Shown here one piece after another: positions 55,038 to 64,000 of a DNA stretch of 64,000 nt. Below the pieces are notes generated by a model that did no database searches, was not told where the DNA came from, and worked only from the letters and a program-made list of their open reading frames with translations. Numbering within the stretch: the stretch's first letter is position 1; each line of letters begins with the position of its first letter. The position numbers and the translations under genes are program-made. The DNA is from Corynespora cassiicola (Eukaryota; Ascomycota; Dothideomycetes; Pleosporales; Corynesporascaceae): NCBI GenBank assembly GCA_022059125.1, contig JAEUWY010000004.1, positions 1,178,001 to 1,242,000 of the forward strand. The letters run 5' to 3'.

Positions 55038-58000
55038 ATGTCGTCCAGAATCACTCGCTCGTCAGCGAGGCAAGGCTCCTCCAACCCCAATCCCAACCAG
55101 AACCCCAGCCCTCCGAATCCCCCAGCGCCTCCTCCCCAGCCGCCGCCCTCGTCCCGCAAACGCAAGGCGCCTGCCCGCGAGGTTAGCCCCGAGCAGCAGC
55201 CCGCCGCCGCCGCCGATCCCACAGAGCCTCCGTCTGCACGGGGCGGCCGTGCTAAGCGCACCCGTGTAGAGCCCCAGGACCCCGCCCCTACACCAGCTGC
55301 GGGCCGCTCGAAGAAGGGCAAAGCGAAATCGGCAATGTCCACGGCTGGGTCAGTACCCTCGCTCCCCCATGCCTCCATCGGCCATGGTGCCCCCCTCTAA
55401 CACCAAGCAGCTCATCGACAGACCCCCCCGACGACAAAGCCGCCCAGCCCACCTCGTCGAGACGCACCAAGTCCGGGCGAAAGAGCGGTGGACAAGGTGA
55501 TGGCTCACGACGACAGTCGAAATCGTCCAATACTGAACCCGCTGCAGATGCCGCATCGGCCCCGTCTTCCTCCCGCCGGAGCTCCCGCAAATCAAAAGTC
55601 GACGAGGACGTGAACATGGAGGACGCACCCGACATGAAGGCAGAGGCCGACGACCACCTGTCTGGCGCCGACCAAGGCCGCCCGGACACCAGCGACGACA
55701 ATAATAGCAACAATGGTGATGACCACAGCAGGCGCTATGACGATGAAGAGGATGACGACGACGACGACGATCCGTTCGGCCCAGGTGGATTCCTCGGCCG
55801 CCATCCGCACAGCCTCTCGGCCCTTCGCCATCTTACTGGCTTCATGTCGGGGACCAATTCGCGTCTTCGCGGCATCCTTGACCAGCTGAAGTCCAAGGAC
55901 ATGTCGCTTCAGCTCATTGCCCTGCAGGAGCTGTCGGAAGTGCTCTTGATCTCCACCGAGGACAATCTTGCTGGCCACTTCTCCCCCGACGCCTATGTCA
56001 AAGAGCTTGTCGCCCTCATGCAGCCAAGCGAGTTCGAGGAGGAAAACCCAGAGATGATGTTGTTGGCCTGCCGCTGTCTTGCAAACCTGATGGAGGCTCT
56101 GCCTGCAGCTACTGCCAACGTCGTATACGGCGGTGCAGTTCCTGTACTGTGCTCAAAGCTTCTGGAAATCAATTACATTGATTTGGCAGAGCAATGCTTG
56201 AGCACACTCGAGAAAATATCGGTAGAATTTCCGGCTTCCATCGTGCGTGAGGGCGGTCTGACTGCCTGCCTTACCTATCTCGATTTCTTCGCCACGAGCA
56301 CCCAGCGCACCGCCGTCACGACTGCTGCCAACTGCTGCCGCAATATTCCCGAAGAATCGTTCGCCACCGTCCGCGATGTCATGCCCATTCTCAACAACAT
56401 CTTGAACAATAACGACCAAAAGGTGGTGGAACAGGGTTGCATTTGTGTGTCTCGAATCGTCCAGAGCTTCAAGCAACACGAGAGCAAGTTGGAAGAACTG
56501 GTCAGCCCAGAGTTGCTGCGAGCTATCCTCAGGCTACTTCTGCCCGGCACAACGAACCTCATTGGTGCCAACATCCACACCATGTTCCTCCAGGTCCTTG
56601 CTTATACGGCAAAGGCGAGCCCGCGGCTTTCAGCTGAACTATTCAAGATGAATGTTGTGGACACATTGTATCAAATCCTGACGGGCGTTTCTCCGCCGAG
56701 CGGCACTGAAGACGTTGCTACTAAGATTGACACCGTCGTCATCATGCAAGCTCTTATTCACCGTCCCAAGGATCAAGTCTTCGAGACCCTCAATGTTATT
56801 TGTGAACTGCTCCCGGATGTTCCCAAGGAGGGATTGACGTACCTCGACGACCTCTTGGATGCAGGGTACCCTGGCGATGACCTGCCGCCTCTTTCCAGGA
56901 CACAGAAGACTGCGAATGAGAAGCGCATAGAATTGTTGGAGCAATGCAAGCCCGAGGTCAAGCGCTTTGCTGTCATCTTGCTTCCCACGCTCACAGACGC
57001 CTACTCGAGCACAGTCAACCTGAGCGTTCGACAGAAGGTGTTGACTGCACAGCTTAAAATGCTATCGAACCTTGACGTTGAGATCCTAGAGGAAGCGTTG
57101 CGTCCGGTCCCGTATGCATCTTACCTGGCCTCCATTTTCTCACAACGAGACCACCCCACCTTGGTTACATATGCACTACAAGCAGCCGAACTTCTCCTGA
57201 AGAGGCTCGAGCCCATCTATCGCTATCAGTTCTATCGCGAAGGCGTCATTTCCGAGATTTCCCAACTTGCAAATAGGCCGTGCAAGGCTCTAGAGATTAG
57301 GACGAAAGACTCCAAATCCACCATGGAGGTGGAGCCGGTCCCGGATTCGGGCGCGAGCACTAGTTCGGCGGATGAAGTCGATGTTGATCAAGACATCGTT
57401 GAACAGGCGGATATTGAAATGCCGTCTGATGATGACGATGATAACGAACCTGACGACGAGCACAATGACCACAGCGACAATCGAGATGATGACGACGATG
57501 ACTCGGATTCGTCGTCTTCATCAGAACGCTATGCTGCGCCTCCCCTCCCCAACATCGAGGACATCATCACGCTCCGGGCAAAGAAATTCATTGAGATTCA
57601 CGAAATAGACGGCGCGAAATCGGTTCGAGACAAGGCTTCCGCCATACTAGATGATCTGAAGACCTTGGCAAAAGAGATCAAAGCGTGTGCCTTGGAGGGT
57701 GGGCCCGGCGATTGCATGGAGCTGTTCACCAGGTTAGCAGCCTACTTCGAGGGTGACGCACTTGAGAGCATCACAAGCTACGAGTTGATGTCATCCAACG
57801 TGGTCGAGGTTTTGCTTGAGGTCTTTTCAGCTGCACCTTCTAGCAAGGGCATCGATGCTCGCTCGTTGTTCCTGGAGGCTTTTATGGGATCGAGCAACCA
57901 GAACAAAATCAAGACTGCCAGCAGCGCTTCCCCGGCTACTCCCTTCAGTGTTTTGGTCAACAAACTTCAAGACCTTCTCAGTCGAGCGGAACATTTTGAA

Positions 58001-60759
58001 GTCATAACCGTGCACCAGCACTCGTATGACAGCCGCGGCAGTGCTACGTCTATGCTAGCCAAGCAGTTGCGCCTGAAGCTTGTCGCGGATGAAGACTCTG
58101 GCATCCCCAAGACATATCGTAACATCATGGTATCGATTCACGCCATTGCCACATTCAAGGCTCTCGACGATTACTTGCGACCTCGGATCAGTATTGCTGA
58201 GCGATCACGTGGCTCTCGAAGGGACCCCATTGCAGCTTTCGCGGAGGCTATCGGTGCCCCGATCCCTCATACTCCCAATGAAGCAACGAATCGATCGTCT
58301 TCAAGGAAGTCGTCGTCCAAGTCGAAACCTGCGGACTCGGCAGCATCACCACAGGCTGGCCCCAGTACGGCGCCCCAAGATAAGACTCGTCGCTCCAGTC
58401 GACGACAGCAGACGCAGGCACCCCCGCCTCCACCCCCGCCTCCTGCTTTGCCTCATTCCCACAGCAACCAAGAACCCGTGGAATGTGCTGACGAGGAGCG
58501 TCTTTCCGATCAGGATTCCTTGGACGAAAACAGTGCCGTGAACGCCATCATGGAGGATCTGGACGATGATTTGGATGATGAATCGATACCCGATCCATCT
58601 GCGGTGAATGTCGAGGTTGCACCAACCGGCAAGGTCACTGCTCGCAAGGAAGATGGTACTAGGGTTGCCACACCAGTGCAAGGCCAGTCATCAGCAAGGC
58701 CATCTCCTGCAGCCGATCGCGCTGCATCCGCCAACTCTGCCATGAACAGCTTGCTTCGCAACGCTTCATTGCAGCAGCGTCTTGCAGGCGGGCCCGGCTC
58801 AGTATCATATGCCGCAGCACTGCAGTCAACACCCCAGGACTGGCACATCGAGTTCAGTGTCAACGATCAGCCCATCTCTAACGAGACTACCATCTATCGC
58901 GCTGTACATTTCAATCAAGCACGGCCTGCGGATGTGTCTCACCGAACTGTGTGGAATGCAATTCACACCATCAAGTTCAAGCGCGCTGCCGGACCACCTC
59001 CTAGTGAATCCCAGTCGCTAACCCCCCCGCCCGAGTCCAAATCAAACTCAGGCCTGCCATCTTCGCTGGACAACAACCCGGTGACCTCGGGCATTCTTCA
59101 GTTGCTAAACATTCTCCACAGCTTCAATGCGAACCTGGACGACGTCTTGTCCGACAACCGGGACCAAATCAAGCTTAATGCGGAGCCTTTGTCGCAATTC
59201 GTCAACACCAAATTGACAGCCAAGCTCAACCGTCAGCTCGAGGAGCCTTTGATTGTGGCTAGCAACTGCTTGCCGAGCTGGAGTGAAGATCTGGCTCGTT
59301 TGTATCCGTTCCTGTTCCCATTCGAGACGCGACACCTCTTCCTTCAGTCCACGTCGTTCGGCTATTCTCGATCCATGACACGATGGCAGAATTCGCAATC
59401 GACAAACGATTCTCGGCATGATCGTCACCGGGATGAGCGTCCATTCTTGGGGAGGCTTCAACGCCAGAAGGTGCGCATCTCCCGTTCGCGCATCTTGGAG
59501 TCCGCTATGAAGGTCATGCACTTGTACGGCCATTCCCCCAGCGTGCTCGAAGTCGAATATTTTGAGGAGGTCGGAACTGGTCTTGGGCCTACCCTGGAAT
59601 TCTATTCCACCGTCTCGAAGGAATTCTCCAAGAAGAAATTGAAACTATGGAGAGAGAATGAGTCTAATGAGGATGATGAATTTGCCTTCGGCAAGCGTGG
59701 TCTCTTCCCTGCTCCAATGAGTGCGGATCAGGCAGACACTGAGAATGGCAAGAAGATTCTTGAGCTTTTCAGGGTGCTCGGCAAATTCGTTGCCCGGTCC
59801 ATGCTGGACTCTAGGATCATTGACGTCTCATTCAATCCCACCTTTTTCCGAATTGGCGAGGGCAGCGCCGTTACTCCATCTTTGGGTTCTGTCAAGTCAG
59901 TCGATTACGACCTGGCCAAGTCACTCAAGCTTCTCAAACAATTCGCCGATGCCAAGAAACAAATTGATGAAGATGGAAATCTGACGCCAGCACAGAAGGT
60001 GCAGGCTATCCAAGAGATTGTTATCCATGATTCTCACGTCGAAGACTTGGGCCTTGACTTTACCCTTCCTGGCTACCCAATTGAGCTGATGGAGAATGGG
60101 GCAGACACCGCCGTCACTATTGACAATGTCGATGTCTATGTGAATAGGGTCCTAGACTTTACTCTCGGCTCAGGTGTACAGCGACAGGTCGATGCATTCC
60201 GTGCAGGCTTCTCTGAAGTCTTCCCCTATTCTGCGCTGAGAGCCTTTACGCCGGACGAGCTTGTCATGCTTTTTGGCAGGACCGATGAAGATTGGACTCT
60301 GGAGAGTGAGTATCTATCCCTCTTGGACATTGATTGAATCGACGTTGACGCATCATAGCCCTGATGGACTCCATCAAGGCGGATCACGGGTTTAACCTCG
60401 ACAGCAAGAGTGTCCGTAATCTGCTGCAGACCATGAGTGAATTCTCCGGCCCTGAACGCCGGGACTTTTTGCAATTCATCACCGGCAGCCCGAAGCTTCC
60501 CATTGGAGGTATGTCTTTGCTGTCTTCTTTTTTTTCCCCAGGCACACGTCTAATCCGCGTAGGTTTCAAGAGCCTGACTCCCATGTTCACGGTGGTCTGC
60601 AAGCCGAGCGAACCGCCTTTTACGCCCGACGACTACCTCCCCAGCGTCATGACGTGCGTCAACTATCTCAAAATGCCAGACTACAGCAGCATCAACGTCC
60701 TTCGAGAGAAGCTTGGTGTCGCTATCCAGGAGGGCCAGGGCGCCTTCCATCTCTCTTGA
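55038..60759 (+). CDS. UFD4: HECT E3 ubiquitin ligase, UFD4/TRIP12 type
   Basis: Four exons, 55038-55348, 55411-60305, 60359-60508 and 60563-60759, give 1850 residues. The N-terminus is a disordered basic/proline-rich region (SSRITRSSARQ, then RKRKAP). An armadillo-like repeat domain starts with HLTGFMSGTNSRLRGILDQL and runs through the next several hundred residues. A long acidic/Ser tract (DDDDDSDSSSSSE) follows, then the HECT domain (VEYFEEVGTGLGPTLEFYS; GLDFTLPGYPIEL; DFLQFITGSPKLPIGG) with catalytic Cys 1817 in PSVMTCVNYLK. The stop follows GAFHLS, the usual end. Ufd4/TRIP12 assembles ubiquitin chains on ubiquitin-fusion and N-degron substrates. The third intron (54 bp) is stop-free and in frame, so retention would insert 18 residues between the G-G and FKSLTPMF. 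Intron 1 uses the AAGCAG acceptor at 55410; CGACAG at 55421 breaks frame. Confidence 0.95.
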
Positions 60760-61596
60760 TCACGATTCACGAAGATAACGGCCGCATGCCGGATATGGAG
60801 CTATGTGGGACATGGATGGCGCATCACATTAGTCATGGAGGAGTCTGGGGGCGCAGTCAAGTAAGTTCAAGGCTGCACACGTCCCTTGATATGGAGGAGG
60901 CATGATTTTAATGCATGGGATTTCTCAAGGCTATGCATGGGTGCAAGGAGTGTTCTGGCCTTTGCGGTTTTACGATTCCCAAAGGCGAATGGTATGCATC
61001 TTTTTCAAGTGGTAGGCCCTGGCGCTCCAGGTTCGTGTAGTTATCAATAGGGTGCTACAGGCATTTTAGGATGGCTAGAATCACAGCTCATGCGCATAAT
61101 CAAATATTGAAAATAAGCTGGTCTAGTGGCGTTGTGTCAGTGACGATGAGTCGAACAGGATGACGATGCCGCCAAGCGGCTTTCGATGACGGGGCGCAAA
61201 AATGATTAGTGCAGCGCGACGCGACCCGGTGACGTGTGGCCGCTCCCGAGTCATCTTTGACGGGACGGATCAAGGCAGAGCGGTACCTCACCCAACATGT
61301 TTGAACCTCAACATCTGCAAGAGGACAAAAGTGCCCTTGAATATCATCCCCAAGGCTGACGACGCCAAGGCCTCGGGATATGTAGGCGGCGCGCAACCCC
61401 CACAGCTTATTTAAACCTCTGCCCCCTCACGCAGCGGTTGCACAACATCCCACACCCACCGTGCCGTGCAACCTCTACTGAACGCACGCCAACCGCCGCT
61501 CCGGACGGACTCTCCTTGCTTTGCCATACCTTTGTTTTTCGAGCATGCAACGTGCATACACCTTGTATAGAAAACGCAAGAATTCCAAGAACAAGG
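60760..61596. other. Intergenic, no gene recognised
   Basis: This is the 3' region of the HECT ligase gene and the promoter of the CUE/Smr gene. No coding signature was seen. Confidence 0.5.
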
Positions 61597-63280
61597 ATGG
61601 GTGAAGATCTCCACATTCTCGAGGTAAACCCGACAGGCGAATGGCGCGTGGCGCCCCCGTTACACGGCCTCAGGCTAACGTCCATGACAGCAAGAATTTT
61701 GCCCTCCACTAGACCCGGCGCTCGTCTACGCCATATACTCGGACTATGTCGGGGAGGCCAACGGGCTCGCGCTTGCGCGGGAGACGCTAGAAGGCGTCAA
61801 GCAGACGGCTATTGCGGAGCAAGCCACCGACTTTGATCCCTCGGGGAGCAGCGGCGATGCTGTGCGCGACGCGAACCAGCGGAGCTCCGACGATGCAGAG
61901 TCCGCCGAGACATGGGCTTCGCAGACCACCGAGACGGACCGCACCAGCCTCTCCAATGGGCTATCGTCTATGAGCCTAGGGGGTGCATCACGCTCCGGCT
62001 CGAGTGACTGGTCTGAGGGCGGCTTCTTCCACGAGACGGAGAAGCTGGACACGCGGTCCAAAGAAGTCCTCCTGGCTGAGACGTTCCCAACATTGCGGCC
62101 GGACCTAGTCGCGCACATTTTGAAGAAGTGTCACAACGATTTTAGCAAGGCTACTGATGAGTTACTCAATCGCGTCTACCTGGAGGACGCGAGCTCTAGC
62201 CCGTCCGAGGATGCCATGGTTGCAAAGGGCATTGACGCTTTTGCGGAGGAGTACCAAGCGCCGCAGCGAGGGCGAAAAGGTCGGGCGAAGCGCAAGCAGA
62301 AGAAGTCTGCTGCGCAGCATGCACGCCCGTTTTCGGCCACGGAATTGGATGACGCTGCAACGGGACCCGTGACTAATAAATGGGCAGATGGCAACCGTGA
62401 TGTTGAGTTCATCACTTCGCGCACAAAGATTCCCCATGCTACTGTTGCGTCTGTGTACCACGCCAACGGCGCGTCGCTCGCAGATACTATCATGACGCTG
62501 ATAGAGACGGACGTGTCAAAGCGCAAGGGTGAAGAGCCAGATCCGCAATGCATAGAGGATGCGGTCGGTCTTACACCCCAATTTCCCAGTCTTGCTCTCA
62601 ATCACGCAGTTGCCCTGATCCATCTAGCAGCACCCTCGACCAGGAAGGCCGAAGAACTCGCGAGCGCACTGTTTGTTAAGCCAGGCACCCCGGCTGGGAC
62701 TAAGGGGGGCCTGCAAGTTGTTCCGCGATATGCACCAGTGAATCTGTCAGACTCAGAGCCGGAACCTTCAACGACGCCCATGCTCGCTCCATCAGCCTTG
62801 CCGCATACGTCAACTACCCTGGCGGTCGCGCGCAGCCATGCCTTCACGCAGGCGTCTGCAGCCTATCGCAAAGGCAAATCCACGCCTTTGATGAAGGCAG
62901 CGGCCGGCTATTACGCCCAGGTCGGTCGCGACCTGAATGCCAACCTCCGAGTCGCGAACGAGGCGGATGCGGATGCGCTTGTGGCATCTCAGTCGTCGGC
63001 CACATATCTGGACTTGCATGGCGTGAGTGTTGCAAGCGCGACTCGCATTGCCAAAGAAAAGACTCGGAGCTGGTGGAATGGACTGGGTGAGGAAAGAATA
63101 CCCGGCGGTGGGCGACGCGGTGCTGGAGACGGCTACCGCATCGTCACAGGCCTGGGGCGGCACAGCGAAGGCGGCAAAGGAAAGATTGGACCGGCCGTGG
63201 TGCGGACGCTGGTCAAGGAGGGGTGGAAGATTGAGGTGGGCTCAGGCGAGTTGGTCGTGATGGGTCGGGCTAGGAAGTGA
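61597..63280 (+). CDS. CUE and Smr domain protein (Cue2/NONU-1-like)
   Basis: Two exons, 61597-61623 and 61691-63280, give 538 residues. The first exon codes only MGEDLHILE; the 67-bp intron joins it to QEFCPPLDPALVYAIYSDY. A CUE-like ubiquitin-binding helix set is at about residues 131-175 (LLAETFPTLRPDLVAHILKK) and a second such segment near 247-282. A DUF1771 helix (RKGKSTPLMKAAAGYYAQ, about 403-445) leads into a C-terminal Smr domain with the DLHG motif and TGLGRHSEGGKGKIGPAV. Relatives Cue2 (yeast) and NONU-1 (worm) are endonucleases that cut mRNA at collided ribosomes in no-go decay. The DxH residues and the TGxGxHS loop are intact, so nuclease activity is plausible. Confidence 0.9.
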
Positions 63281-64000
63281 GTCGAGGAATGAGCACATTT
63301 TCGAATGAGAGGACAGGCGCAATAATGCCGCTTGGCATGGCGACTGGTGTTCGCCAGGGTAGGTGTATGCAGACGGTAAATGAAATCGAGGAACATGAAG
63401 GACGAAGGGAACAATGTCGCCCGAGGTGATGCGGCTCGGCCTTGCAGCGGTTGCGTCAGTTTCAACGCTGGCCACGGAGCGCGACACAGGCCTGAGTGAC
63501 GGAGCAATGCAATGGTGCAAGGCAGGGCAGCCTCGATTCCTAAACACCTCAGCAACAGACTCGATGCCTCGTTTGTTCTGTTTCCCCCGGGGCCCAGGGC
63601 ATGCAACGTTTCGAGCCTAGCATGCAGCCAAGCACCACGCGAGCAGAGTCAAGCCTTGCGCTCTGGAGCCGCCGTGCACATCAAACCCGTGCCTGAAAGC
63701 TTGACGGTCCAGAGCGCCCCCGAGCGCCCCCGAGCGCCTTTGCCGCCTACCAGGGCGGGCTGCGCTTGCTGCGCTTGCTACGCGCACTGTTGCAGCCGGC
63801 GGAACGCCAGTCTTGGGAATCGTGGGGTTTCAAAACCAGAAGAGGCGGAGAGGGGACGCCGCGGTCTTTGTTTCATTCCGTGTCGGAAGAGCGAAGCGGT
63901 GATGACGACGCGCGTGGAGGCTGCGGAGAGAGCAGGAATGAGTGGCTGGATGGCGACATGTCAAGAGATGCGAATGTTAATTTTGGCCCAGCGATTTGGA
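63281..64000. other. Intergenic up to the window edge
   Basis: This is downstream of the CUE/Smr gene. It includes three 10-bp units of the CGAGCGCCCC type at 63711-63739 and no recognisable coding sequence. Confidence 0.5.

Noticed and set aside
55610..55978. Antisense 128-codon ORF inside the HECT ligase gene
   Set aside because: It mirrors the acidic DDDD/GAT-rich codons of the real exon and is a shadow frame.
1..64000. tRNA genes, CRISPR arrays, insertion sequences, PKS/NRPS genes
   Set aside because: No B-box-like GGTTCRANNCC with matching stems, no spaced direct-repeat array, and no transposase or megasynthase motif was seen by eye. A covariance-model search for tRNAs would be decisive and was not possible.

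Overview
The window looks like nuclear DNA of a filamentous ascomycete (Pezizomycotina). Genes are densely packed on both strands, most with one to four introns of about 47-80 bp (GT...CTAAC/CTGAC...AG). Typical ascomycete families are present: a Zn2Cys6 regulator, ACS-type and DHA2-type MFS transporters, an ExgD-type GH5 glucanase, UFD4-type HECT ligase, DUG2 and MED7. A Sordariomycete is my best guess, held weakly. No tRNA, rRNA, CRISPR, PKS/NRPS or intact transposon was recognised.

Layout. 1-74: 5' end of MED7 (minus). 1.46-3.7 kb: broken GH78 alpha-L-rhamnosidase. 3.8-16.6 kb: a metabolic group made of a fused 5-oxoprolinase/hydantoinase, an ACS-family MFS transporter, a class I/II aminotransferase, an isocitrate-lyase homologue whose active-site motifs are replaced, and a Zn2Cys6 regulator that ends 9 bp from the lyase gene. 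17.6 kb: PEBP protein. 19.5-23.6 kb: a divergent pair encoding a RidA-type imine deaminase and an L-amino-acid oxidase, both with signal peptides. 24-27 kb: a four-helix membrane protein and a medium-chain oxidoreductase. 27.7-30.7 kb: decayed alkaline phosphatase D and a decayed orphan gene. 31-34.7 kb: DUG2. 36.9-38.3 kb: conserved fungal protein with a hydrophobic segment. 39-43.3 kb: one heavily broken orphan gene and one with a single frameshift. 44.6-46.3 kb: DHA2 MFS exporter. 48.5-51 kb: membrane-anchored GH5 exo-beta-1,3-glucanase. 52-53 kb: NMNAT. 55-60.8 kb: UFD4-type HECT ligase. 61.6-63.3 kb: CUE/Smr protein.

How the genes may work together. The most coherent chemistry is the oxidase/RidA pair: the oxidase makes 2-imino acids and RidA proteins hydrolyse such imines, so this looks like an extracellular amino-acid deamination module behind one shared promoter. 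The 3.8-16.6 kb group combines uptake, ring opening or hydrolysis, transamination and a C-C lyase-like step with a regulator; the substrate is unknown, and the replaced lyase motifs argue against ordinary glyoxylate-cycle function. Housekeeping genes are concentrated on the right, and five damaged genes lie in the left two thirds, so conserved and decaying loci are interleaved.

Exon coordinates were worked out by hand from splice motifs, frame continuity and remembered family consensus. Total coding lengths of the multi-exon genes all come out divisible by three.
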